This document shows, piece after piece, positions 1 to 5,209 of a DNA stretch of 5,209 nucleotides. The translations under genes and the position numbers were made by a program. The notes under the pieces are model-generated. The model made no database searches and was not told the DNA's origin. It worked only from the letters and a program-made list of their open reading frames with translations. Origin of the DNA: Candidatus Omnitrophota bacterium (GTDB taxonomy: Bacteria; Omnitrophota; Gorgyraeia; JAHIPI01); contig JAUWWU010000078.1 in assembly GCA_030616695.1 (NCBI GenBank), forward strand, positions 1-5,209. Direction: 5' to 3'. Numbering within the stretch: the first letter of the stretch is position 1; every line of letters begins with the position of its first letter.

Positions 1-864
1 CTATTATATAAAATCGGGCTGTCTATTTTAAGTCTCAGCAGCAGAGAAACGGCATATTCCGTAGTTTCCTTTTTCAGCAAGCTAAAATGCGTTTTTTCAA
101 AAAGGGACAGGGAATTAGTAAAAGCGAACCTCCGCGCCGTGCTTCCGGAGGCTGATGATAAAAAGATATCGTCCTTGACTGGGGATGTATTTAAAAACTT
201 CGGTAGATACCTTGCTGATTTTTTCTTCCCGACGGAAGACCGGGAAGGCTACCTGAAAAGGGCTGTGCGCATCTCCGGCATTGAAAATATCGATGAGGCG
301 CTTAAATCCGGCAAGGGCTGCATTGTTCTTTCCGGGCATTTCGGAAATTGGGAATTGGCCGGATGCGCATTGGCAAACCGCGGATATAAATTGAATGCGG
401 TAGTGCTTCCTCACGCCGATCCCAGGATAAACAACCTTTTTATAGAGCGGCGCAGAAAGGCGGGCGCGAACGTCGCGCATATCGGCAATGCCAAAACGGC
501 TGTCCGGGAGGCGCTTCGGAGAAACGAGAGTATAGCCATACTCGGCGACCGGCCATACGGCGACCGCGGCGTAAAAATCAGATTCTTCGGCAGGACAGCG
601 GTATTTCCGCGCGGCGCCGCATTATTCAGCCTGCGCAACGGCTCGCCAATCGTGCTGGCGTTTACCCCCAGGACCAACGCAAAAGACAATACATATACAT
701 TAATCCTTGAAAAACCGTTTCTGCCTAAAAGAAACGGCCTTCTCGAGGAACAGCTAAGGGGTATCATGCAGAGGTTTGCCGATAGATTTGAGTATTATAT
801 CAGAAAATACCCGTCTCAATGGTATATGTTTCATAATGTATGGAGCGAAAGGAAACAAGCTTGA
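1..864 (+). CDS. Lysophospholipid / lipid A acyltransferase, LpxL (HtrB) family, 5'-partial
   Basis: The frame is open from base 1, so the N-terminus is cut off; 287 residues are visible. Family members are usually about 290-310 residues, so only a few are likely missing. Numbering from base 1, the family landmarks appear in order. NLRAVLPE (43-50) is the usual NL-x(3)-P segment. HFGNWE (113-118) is the H-x4-E acyltransferase motif, with His113 and Glu118 as the expected catalytic pair. A GDRPYGDRG segment (182-190) leads into FFGR, and YPSQWYMFHNVW (270-281) matches the typical C-terminal 'PeqW-x-wfh-x-xW' block. Relatives transfer an acyl chain from acyl-ACP to a lipid A precursor or another glycolipid at the inner membrane. 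The exact acceptor cannot be read from sequence; lipid A and another glycolipid both remain possible, and the adjacent glycosyltransferase gene fits either. The stop overlaps the start of the next gene by 4 bases. Confidence 0.9.
   Translation, partial: LLYKIGLSILSLSSRETAYSVVSFFSKLKCVFSKRDRELVKANLRAVLPEADDKKISSLTGDVFKNFGRYLADFFFPTEDREGYLKRAVRISGIENIDEALKSGKGCIVLSGHFGNWELAGCALANRGYKLNAVVLPHADPRINNLFIERRRKAGANVAHIGNAKTAVREALRRNESIAILGDRPYGDRGVKIRFFGRTAVFPRGAALFSLRNGSPIVLAFTPRTNAKDNTYTLILEKPFLPKRNGLLEEQLRGIMQRFADRFEYYIRKYPSQWYMFHNVWSERKQA
848..853 (+). promoter_or_regulatory. Ribosome binding site that selects the TTG start of the glycosyltransferase
   Basis: AAAGGA lies 7 bases before a TTG codon at 861. 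This is close to ideal Shine-Dalgarno placement. The upstream in-frame ATG at 840 has no purine-rich sequence at a suitable distance, and it would add seven residues (MERKETS) before the first conserved strand. The site lies inside the end of the acyltransferase gene, so translation of the two genes is probably coupled. Confidence 0.65.
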
Positions 865-1529
865 AGATAGGCGTCATCATACCGGCTTATAACGAATCGG
901 AGCAGATCGAGCCGCTGGTCCGGACAATCGCCTCCATGGGGCTTTCGCCTATTGTAGTGGACGACGGATCCAGCGACAAGACAGCCGAGAAGGCAGAGGC
1001 AAGCGGCGCTAACGTCATCCGGCACAAACAGAATCTGGGCAAAGGCGCTTCGCTCGACACGGGCTTCGGGCATATACTGGATGAGGGCTATGATGCCGCC
1101 CTGATCATGGACGGCGACGGACAGCACAGTCCGGGCGATATCGGCAAATTCATCGAGGTAGCAAAAAATACGCAGGGAAACACAATGGTCGTCGGCAACA
1201 GGATGAGTGACACCAGAAACATGCCCCTTGACAGGAAGCTTACGAATATGTTCATGTCGTTTATCATGTCCCTTATATGCGGTCAGAAGATACCCGATAC
1301 GCAATGCGGCTTCCGTTTAATAAAAAGAAAGACGTTGGAGGAGATAAAAATAGAATCCTGCCGGTTTGAGGTGGAATCTGAAATATTACTTAAGGCCAGC
1401 CGGCTGGGGACGAAGATAATATCCGTCCCCATCGAGACCCTTTACAAAAAAGAGGAAAGCCAGATAAATCCGTTTTGTGATACATGGCGCTTTATAATAT
1501 TTCTTCTCAAGCTCCCTTTTATGAAATAA
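861..1529 (+). CDS. Family 2 glycosyltransferase, dolichyl/polyprenyl-phosphate mannosyltransferase (DPM1)-like
   Basis: With the TTG start the product has 222 residues. The sequence opens directly on the GT-A nucleotide-binding fold: KIGVIIPAYNE (2-12), then VVDDGSSDKT (32-41). NLGKGAS (58-64) is characteristic of DPM1/polyprenyl-phosphate glycosyltransferases. DGDGQH (84-89) supplies the metal-binding D-x-D, and DTQCGFRLI (146-154) is the conserved acceptor-side motif. There are no C-terminal transmembrane helices of the GtrB type, so the enzyme is probably cytoplasmic or peripheral on the inner membrane. Relatives move a sugar from a nucleotide sugar to polyprenyl phosphate. Sugar and acceptor are not determined by these motifs. 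The gene overlaps the acyltransferase stop (TTGA), which supports a shared role in envelope lipid or glycan synthesis. An alternative ATG start at 840 would give 229 residues but has a poorer ribosome binding site. Confidence 0.88.
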   Translation: MKIGVIIPAYNESEQIEPLVRTIASMGLSPIVVDDGSSDKTAEKAEASGANVIRHKQNLGKGASLDTGFGHILDEGYDAALIMDGDGQHSPGDIGKFIEVAKNTQGNTMVVGNRMSDTRNMPLDRKLTNMFMSFIMSLICGQKIPDTQCGFRLIKRKTLEEIKIESCRFEVESEILLKASRLGTKIISVPIETLYKKEESQINPFCDTWRFIIFLLKLPFMK

Positions 1530-1539
1530 TGCCCGACGG

Positions 1540-1545
1540 GTGAGG
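1540..1545 (+). promoter_or_regulatory. Ribosome binding site for pcm
   Basis: GTGAGG sits 6 bases before the ATG at 1552. The GTG of this site is itself in frame and could be mistaken for a start at 1540. It would add the residues MRFL, and it makes better sense as the Shine-Dalgarno sequence of the downstream ATG. Confidence 0.55.
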
Positions 1546-1551
1546 TTTTTA

Positions 1552-2193
1552 ATGGACTTCGCGAAATTGCGGGAGAAAATGGTAGAGGAGCAGCTTATCC
1601 CGAGAGGCATAAGCGACCCTTCCGTATTGAAAGTCATAAAAAAAATCGAGAGGCACGCGTTTGTCCCCAAGGAATATATCAATAGCGCATACGGCGACCA
1701 CCCCCTACCCATAGGCAGTAACCAGACAATATCCCAGCCGTACATCGTGGCGCTGATGACAGAGGCGCTCAAGCTTACGGGAACGGAAAAGGTCCTCGAA
1801 ATAGGCGCCGGAAGCGGATACCAGACGGCCATACTTGCGGAATTAGCGAAAAAAGTCTATTCGGTAGAGCGGATCCGGCCGCTTGCCGACAGGGCTTCTC
1901 TCGTATTATCGAAACTGGGTTATAAAAATATTGAGATCGACGTAAAAGACGGCTCGCTTGGCTGGAAAGAACACGCGCCTTATGACGCCATAATGGTCAC
2001 GGCATTCTGCCCGGGACGGCCGGAAACGCTCTTAAGCCAGCTTGCCGAAGGGGGCAGGTTAATAGTTCCCATCGGGGCCGCTTTCGGCCAGGCCCTAACC
2101 CTTTTTAAAAAAACAAAAGGCGCCGTCAGCTCTCACGAGATATGCGGCTGTATGTTCGTCCCTCTCGTCGGCAAAGAAGGCTGGGAAAGATAG
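1552..2193 (+). CDS. pcm: Protein-L-isoaspartate O-methyltransferase
   Basis: The enzyme uses S-adenosylmethionine to methylate isoaspartyl residues in aged proteins so that they can revert to normal aspartate; it acts in the cytoplasm. The 213-residue product is of typical bacterial Pcm length. The N-terminus (REKMVEEQLIPRGISDPSVL) matches the family's usual opening. QTISQP (58-63) is the substrate and cofactor loop with the conserved Thr59/Ser61 region. EIGAGSG (83-89) is the glycine-rich methyltransferase motif I, and Glu106 in SVERI is the expected ribose-binding acid. The C-terminus ends in the usual FVPLVGKEGW. The ATG at 1552 was chosen for its ribosome binding site and because it starts at the family's normal N-terminus; GTG 1540 is the alternative. 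It follows the glycosyltransferase after 22 bases and precedes the next gene by 3. It is not next to surE, the partner seen in E. coli. Confidence 0.95.
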   Translation: MDFAKLREKMVEEQLIPRGISDPSVLKVIKKIERHAFVPKEYINSAYGDHPLPIGSNQTISQPYIVALMTEALKLTGTEKVLEIGAGSGYQTAILAELAKKVYSVERIRPLADRASLVLSKLGYKNIEIDVKDGSLGWKEHAPYDAIMVTAFCPGRPETLLSQLAEGGRLIVPIGAAFGQALTLFKKTKGAVSSHEICGCMFVPLVGKEGWER

Positions 2194-2196
2194 GTT

Positions 2197-2691
2197 ATGA
2201 TCGAAAGAGTGGTCGATTTTTTAAACGGGCTGCCGCAAGAGGCAATTACCGTAATTATCGCAGCCCTGCCGGTTTCGGAGCTGAGAGGCTCGATACCGGT
2301 GGCCTATCTTGTTATGAAAATGCCCTTGCCCAAGGTACTGCTCCTGTCCTACATAGGAAATATGCTGCCCGTTATCCCTCTATTGCTTTTACTCGAGCCT
2401 GTCTCTGAGCGGCTGCGCCGTTTTCATGTCTGGCGAAGGTTTTTTGACTGGCTTTTTGAGAGGACGAAAAAAAGGGCCGAGATAGTCCAGCGTTATGAAG
2501 CGCTCGGGCTTATGCTCCTGGTCGCTATACCGCTGCCGATGACCGGCGCCTGGACAGGCTGCATAGCGGCCTCGCTTTTTAAGATAAAGTTCAGGTACGC
2601 GTTTCCGGCGGTATTATTGGGAGTAATAATAGCCGGGGTCGCGGTAACATTGCTTGTCATGATGGGAATCATAGCCTACGATGTAATATGA
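2197..2691 (+). CDS. Small multi-drug export family membrane protein (COG2426 / PF06695-like)
   Basis: This is a 164-residue hydrophobic protein. It carries the family's recognisable motifs: P-x-x-ELRGSIP (25-34), a G-N pair in the second hydrophobic stretch (54-55), and AIPLPMTGAWTG (110-121). Hydrophobic segments lie at roughly 16-40, 46-67, 102-125 and 135-160, separated by a basic cytoplasmic-type stretch rich in Arg and Lys (72-99). The family name is historical; drug export has little direct support and the real substrate is unknown. The paired proline-containing hydrophobic segments suggest re-entrant loops, which is inference. The start is 3 bases after the pcm stop, and the gene ends in an ATGA overlap with the next gene, so it is part of the same operon. 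Confidence 0.85.
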   Translation: MIERVVDFLNGLPQEAITVIIAALPVSELRGSIPVAYLVMKMPLPKVLLLSYIGNMLPVIPLLLLLEPVSERLRRFHVWRRFFDWLFERTKKRAEIVQRYEALGLMLLVAIPLPMTGAWTGCIAASLFKIKFRYAFPAVLLGVIIAGVAVTLLVMMGIIAYDVI

Positions 2692-3329
2692 GACAGGATA
2701 CGCCTTTCAAAATCTGCATAATCTTATCCACCTGCATCCACCTTGCCGTTCTGCACCCGTGGCCTTTTCTGCGGCTGATACCGGAGCCGGATATTTCATC
2801 GCAAAGAATAGAACTCGTTTACCTTCAAAACGACCTCATCGAAGACGTGATAGTAAAAAACATAAAGCCCGTCATTTCCGTTAAGCAAAAGGCCGAAAAA
2901 TCAAGTAGCGGTAGCGCGGAACCTTACATCGAAAAGGAAGTCGCGGTGCCCAAGATCACCATATTTGAAATAGCGCAAGATTCAAAAGCCGAAGATGCCG
3001 GCCTTGCGGAAAGTGTGCTTGAAGATAAAATAGCGTTCGAGAATTACTATTTGGAAGTGCGCGAAAAGATAAAATCCGCCCTTGAAAAAAACGGGAAACG
3101 CTTTGACCGGGAAGGGGAGGTTTACCTAAAATTTACAATAAAGAGAGGCGGAGAGTTAAGGGACCTTGCCCTATATAAAAATTCCACCGGCAACATACCC
3201 CTGCTCGAGAAGATAGCCATCAAAAGCGTAAAAGAGGCCTCTCCCTTTCCGCCGTTTGATGAGGAAATAACAAAGGCGGAGCTCCCATTTAAGCTGCCCA
3301 TACGCTTCATCCTCCACCCGCACAACTAA
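2688..3329 (+). CDS. TonB-like protein (energy transducer TonB / TonB C-terminal domain)
   Basis: The 213-residue product has the three-part layout of TonB. First comes a short cytoplasmic N-terminus and one hydrophobic segment (about 8-30). That segment contains Ser14-x3-His18, the same Ser/His spacing as the functional SxxxH motif of E. coli TonB. A charged, low-complexity periplasmic linker follows (about 45-115, Lys/Glu/Ser rich, not the classic Pro-Lys repeat). A TonB C-terminal fold occupies about 119-210: helix YYLEVREKIKSALEK, strand EVYLKFTIKRGGEL, then SPFPPF (185-190) and a final strand LPIRFIL (203-209). TonB couples inner-membrane proton motive force, through ExbB/ExbD, to outer-membrane receptors. 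No exbB or exbD lies in the window, so its partner is unknown; a TolA-like role is the alternative. The start overlaps the preceding stop (ATGA) with no strong ribosome binding site, pointing to translational coupling. It is the last gene of the unit. Confidence 0.8.
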   Translation: MRQDTPFKICIILSTCIHLAVLHPWPFLRLIPEPDISSQRIELVYLQNDLIEDVIVKNIKPVISVKQKAEKSSSGSAEPYIEKEVAVPKITIFEIAQDSKAEDAGLAESVLEDKIAFENYYLEVREKIKSALEKNGKRFDREGEVYLKFTIKRGGELRDLALYKNSTGNIPLLEKIAIKSVKEASPFPPFDEEITKAELPFKLPIRFILHPHN

Positions 3330-3457
3330 CCCCGCATGCATGCTTAAGTAATGTTGATATTCGTACGAGCGAAATACAAAATTTAGCCTCGAATGAGCGA
3401 AAAAATCGGTTTCTAAAAGGGCGAAATCTGTCCGCGGGCCCAATACACAGGTGCGGT

Positions 3458-3476
3458 TACTTCGCGAAGCGAAGTA
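3458..3476. repeat. Short hairpin in the centre of the palindromic element
   Basis: TACTTCG pairs with CGAAGTA across a 5-base loop (CGAAG), giving a perfect 7-bp stem. The loop repeats the stem sequence, so CTTCGCGAAG and CGAAGCGAAG registers are also available. This forms the first of two compact hairpins at the apex of the larger inverted repeat. Confidence 0.7.
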
Positions 3477-3480
3477 GTGA

Positions 3481-3500
3481 GGGGGTATGGTAATGCCCCC
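3481..3500. repeat. GC-rich hairpin in the palindromic element
   Basis: GGGGGTAT pairs with ATGCCCCC around a GGTA tetraloop, giving 8 pairs with one G-U wobble. It is the strongest local stem in the intergenic region. The bases that follow (GAGTTATTTTGCC) have a short T-rich stretch but not a continuous T tract, so it is only a weak candidate for a rho-independent terminator of the upstream operon. Confidence 0.7.
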
Positions 3501-3599
3501 GAGTTATTTTGCCGATTTTTCGTGAAATGAGAGACGTTAAGAATTTTGTCTGAGCGAGTGAATATCAACATTACTTAAACACGTATGCCCATATCTACC

Positions 3600-3628
3600 T
3601 TGACAAAAGGGCAGCTGTATACTATAAT
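3600..3628 (+). promoter_or_regulatory. Consensus sigma-70 promoter for rpsU
   Basis: TTGACA (3600-3605) and TATAAT (3623-3628) are both perfect consensus hexamers with an optimal 17-base spacer. Transcription would begin near 3634-3636, leaving a 5' leader of only about 32-34 bases before rpsU. That is too short for a typical riboswitch. The strength fits a ribosomal protein gene. It is the only perfect promoter I found in the window. Confidence 0.92.
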
Positions 3629-3650
3629 ATCACCAAAATTAAGATATTAA

Positions 3651-3657
3651 AGGGGTG
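3651..3657 (+). promoter_or_regulatory. Ribosome binding site for rpsU
   Basis: AGGGGTG lies 10 bases before the rpsU ATG at 3668. The spacing is slightly long but workable, and the flanking leader is AT-rich and likely unstructured. Confidence 0.65.
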
Positions 3658-3667
3658 AATTTACCGT

Positions 3668-3847
3668 ATGCCAAGAGTGGAAGTCGGAAGAAACGAACCT
3701 TTGGAAAGGGCCCTAAGGCGCTTTAAAAAGAAAATAGAAAGAGAGGGCGTCTTAAAGCAGCTGAAAGCGCGAAAATACTACGAAAAGCCCAGCGAGATCA
3801 AACGAAAAAAAAGAAAAACGAAACGAACCGGCCGTAGCCGTTATTAG
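3668..3847 (+). CDS. rpsU: 30S ribosomal protein bS21
   Basis: This small gene encodes 59 residues, within the normal range for S21. The product opens MPRVEVGRNEPLERALRRFK, matching the family's 'V-x-V-x3-EPLE-x-ALRRFKRK' signature. It continues with a helix (KKIEREGVLKQLKARKYYEKPSE), whose YEKPSE is the conserved S21 block. It ends in a strongly basic tail (IKRKKRKTKRTGRSRY) typical of rRNA-binding S21. S21 sits on the small subunit platform near the anti-Shine-Dalgarno end of 16S rRNA and assists translation initiation. Expression is explained by the consensus promoter just upstream. The usual rpsU neighbours (dnaG, a GatB/YqeY protein) are absent; instead an M16 protease gene starts 5 bases after the stop. 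Confidence 0.96.
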   Translation: MPRVEVGRNEPLERALRRFKKKIEREGVLKQLKARKYYEKPSEIKRKKRKTKRTGRSRY

Positions 3848-3852
3848 GCGGT

Positions 3853-5209
3853 ATGAATAAATTTAACTCTGGAAGCAGATCTCTCATTTCTGCCCTGTGC
3901 CTTTTTTTTCTTATCTCTCCCTGCGCCCTCGCCGTGGAGGGCATCTACACGGAGGGCAATACCCTAAAAAAAACACTCGATAACGGGATGACTGTCGTCA
4001 TTCACGAAACGCGCAAGGCGCCTATTGCCGTCATATATATACTGGTAAAAACCGGCAGCGGGACCGAAGGCGGGTTCGCCGGCAGCGGCATCTCGCATCT
4101 CCTGGAACACATGCTGTTTAAGGACGGGGGCAAGACAATCAGCAATAAAAGAAAAATAACATCATTAGGCGGAGATATAAACGGTTTCACCTCCCGTGAC
4201 TATACGGGGTATACAGCCATCATAGGAAACGAATATGCGGCCGAGGCGCTGATCGCATTAAGAGATACCGTGACCTCGCCGGATTTTGACGTGCTGGAGC
4301 TGGAAAAAGAAAAAGAGGTCATCCTGGACGAAATAAGAAAAAACAAGGATGACCCTGCCTGGCTCGCATTAGACTTTTCCTGGGAATCGACGTTCAAGGA
4401 GCATCCCTACAAATACCCGATTATCGGGCACGAAGACATCTTTGGCCGCATCGGCAAAAAAGAGCTGGAAGAATACTATAATAGCAGGTATTCGCCTCAG
4501 AATATGATACTTGTTGTCTCAGGCGATGTGCAAAAAGAGGCTCTTATTAAAGAGATTGAGGCTGTATTCGGGCCGCTTAAAATGAATTTCATGCCGGACA
4601 TCCCGCGTATAAGCGAGCCTCCGCAACTAAGGCAAAGGCTCCGCACGGAATACAGGCTTATCACGTTATCGCACGCCGTGCTGTCATATAAAAGCGGCTC
4701 CATCAATGACCCGTCCATTTACCCTCTGGACATTTTAGCTATAGCCCTCGGAGAAGGAGAGGGCTCCATTCTCACAAAAGAGCTGCGGGAGGAGAAAAAG
4801 CTTGTTTACCATATAACGTGCCACAATGCCACGCTGCGGGACGCCGGCCTTTTTTATATATATTTTGTAGCCGATCCTTCCAGGGCAAAGGAGGCCGTTG
4901 CGGCAGTCCTGGAGGAGCTGGAAAAGATCAAAAAGTCCGGAATAAGCGATGCCGATCTGGAAAAATCCAAAAAAATCGCAAGAGCGGAATTTTTAAATGC
5001 GCTGGAAACCGCTGAAAACCGGACGCGAGACATATCAATCAGCGAAGTCCTGGTAAACGACTATAGTTTCTCGCAATTTTACTTAGAAAAACTCTCTAAA
5101 GTTACGGGGGCGGATGTAAAATCGGCGGCAAACGCCCACCTGAAAAACGATTATCTGAATACAACGCTCATCCTGCCGGAAAAAAATAGAGAAGCGGCAA
5201 CGGCAGGCC
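3853..5209 (+). CDS. Exported M16 family zinc metalloprotease (insulinase / processing-peptidase type), 3'-partial
   Basis: The frame is open from the ATG at 3853 to the window end: 452 codons with no stop. The first 27 residues form a Sec signal peptide: basic start, hydrophobic core LISALCLFFLIS, and an A-L-A cleavage site before Val28. The mature protein is therefore periplasmic or exported. HLLEH (82-86) is the inverted zinc motif HxxEH, with His82 and His86 as ligands and Glu85 as catalytic base. The distal acidic cluster gives Glu160 (in ILDEI) as the third ligand, with Glu153 seven residues before it, as in M16 enzymes. YNSRYSPQNMILVVSGDV (about 210-227) starts the C-terminal half of the domain. 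A GEGEGSILTKELREEKKLVY segment follows, as in active M16B subunits. One M16 unit is about 420-450 residues, so the protein either ends just beyond the window or continues into a second, fused half. The start overlaps the rpsU stop region and has only a weak AGG site, so it probably depends on rpsU translation and promoter. Confidence 0.92.
   Translation, partial: MNKFNSGSRSLISALCLFFLISPCALAVEGIYTEGNTLKKTLDNGMTVVIHETRKAPIAVIYILVKTGSGTEGGFAGSGISHLLEHMLFKDGGKTISNKRKITSLGGDINGFTSRDYTGYTAIIGNEYAAEALIALRDTVTSPDFDVLELEKEKEVILDEIRKNKDDPAWLALDFSWESTFKEHPYKYPIIGHEDIFGRIGKKELEEYYNSRYSPQNMILVVSGDVQKEALIKEIEAVFGPLKMNFMPDIPRISEPPQLRQRLRTEYRLITLSHAVLSYKSGSINDPSIYPLDILAIALGEGEGSILTKELREEKKLVYHITCHNATLRDAGLFYIYFVADPSRAKEAVAAVLEELEKIKKSGISDADLEKSKKIARAEFLNALETAENRTRDISISEVLVNDYSFSQFYLEKLSKVTGADVKSAANAHLKNDYLNTTLILPEKNREAATAG

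Larger units (their letters stand above)
3334..3588. repeat. Palindromic MITE-like or REP-like intergenic element with 19-bp perfect terminal inverted repeats
   Basis: The outer arms TTAAGTAATGTTGATATTC (3344-3362) and its exact reverse complement (3560-3578) bound a 235-bp core. The pairing continues outward with 7 of 10 matches, giving 29-base arms (3334-3362 and 3560-3588). Inside, further segments also pair in the same order: ACAAAATT (3376-3383) with AATTTTGT (3542-3549), and CGAAAAAATCGG (3398-3409) with CCGATTTTTCG (3512-3522), one base bulged. The whole element could therefore fold into one long imperfect hairpin. It encodes no plausible protein. This structure is seen directly. Calling it a mobile miniature element is inference, because no clear target duplication is visible beyond the TTAA at the core ends. 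It begins 4 bases after the TonB-like stop and ends 11 bases before the rpsU -35 box, so it may also serve as a transcript 3' end or terminator. Confidence 0.75.

Noticed and set aside
139..864. Acyltransferase starting at the internal GTG at 139
   Set aside because: The frame is open back to base 1 and the upstream residues (LLYKIG..., VKANLRAV) match the family's N-terminal region, so the gene is truncated by the window edge rather than starting here.
411..1304. Long minus-strand open frames opposite the acyltransferase and glycosyltransferase genes
   Set aside because: They mirror strongly motif-supported + strand genes and show no recognisable domain or ribosome binding site.
1540..1551. 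GTG start of pcm at 1540
   Set aside because: GTGAGG fits better as the ribosome binding site for ATG 1552, and the extra residues are not part of the usual Pcm N-terminus.
1530..1551. Terminator between the glycosyltransferase and pcm (GCCCGACGGG then T-run)
   Set aside because: The stem is too short with almost no loop, and the T-run is the spacer between the pcm ribosome binding site and its ATG.
2142..2408. Plus-strand frame overlapping the end of pcm and the start of the membrane protein
   Set aside because: It is out of frame with both genes, with Arg-rich, low-plausibility content; it is a shadow.
3367..3426. CRISPR-like spaced repeats (GAGCGAAA)
   Set aside because: The repeats are only 8 bases, spacing is uneven and there are just three copies, so this is not a CRISPR array.
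3171..3443. Minus-strand open frame of 90 residues across the end of the TonB-like gene and the palindrome
   Set aside because: It is antisense to a well-supported domain, has no family resemblance and depends on repeat sequence; it is a shadow frame.
3635..3667. Riboswitch or leader regulation upstream of rpsU
   Set aside because: The leader predicted from the promoter is only about 33 bases, AT-rich and without a stable stem.
3910..3936. Lipoprotein signal (Cys24) in the M16 protease leader
   Set aside because: The residues before Cys24 are I-S-P, and proline at -1 does not fit a lipobox; the A-L-A site at 25-27 suits ordinary signal peptidase better.
4818..5015. Plus-strand 65-residue frame inside the M16 protease
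   Set aside because: It is an alternate frame within a continuous protease domain, with no independent start signals.

Overview
The window looks like chromosomal DNA of a Gram-negative (diderm) bacterium of moderate GC content. Evidence for an outer membrane is a lipid-A-type acyltransferase, a TonB-like protein and an exported M16 protease. The compact run of genes with 4-base overlaps, a TTG start and the gene mix would suit an uncultivated lineage such as Omnitrophota or a deltaproteobacteria-like group. That placement is inference; no marker here settles it. All recognised genes lie on the + strand. I see no phage genes, transposase, CRISPR array, tRNA or rRNA.

Bases 1-3329 form one tight five-gene unit whose upstream end lies outside the window. 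It holds an LpxL/HtrB-family lipid acyltransferase (missing only its N-terminal tip), a DPM1-like family 2 glycosyltransferase, protein-L-isoaspartate methyltransferase (pcm), a small membrane protein of the 'small multi-drug export' family, and a TonB-like protein. The genes overlap or are spaced by at most 22 bases, so they are probably co-transcribed and partly translationally coupled. The first two fit lipid or glycolipid assembly at the inner membrane. Pcm repairs damaged proteins in the cytoplasm. The last two are membrane-associated, with no obvious shared pathway.

Bases 3330-3667 contain no gene. Most of this stretch is an imperfect inverted repeat of about 235-255 bp. Its ends are 19-bp perfect terminal repeats, and nested hairpins sit in its centre. 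It looks like a MITE-type or REP-like non-coding element lying between two transcription units. Just to its right is a textbook sigma-70 promoter (TTGACA, 17-base spacer, TATAAT).

Bases 3668-5209 are the second unit, driven by that promoter: rpsU (ribosomal protein S21, 59 residues, complete), then after 5 bases an exported M16 zinc metalloprotease that runs off the right end. Placing an exported protease directly behind a ribosomal protein gene is the most notable arrangement here, together with the palindromic element. Otherwise the window is mostly ordinary housekeeping and cell-envelope content, and I do not see a clearly new biological system in it.
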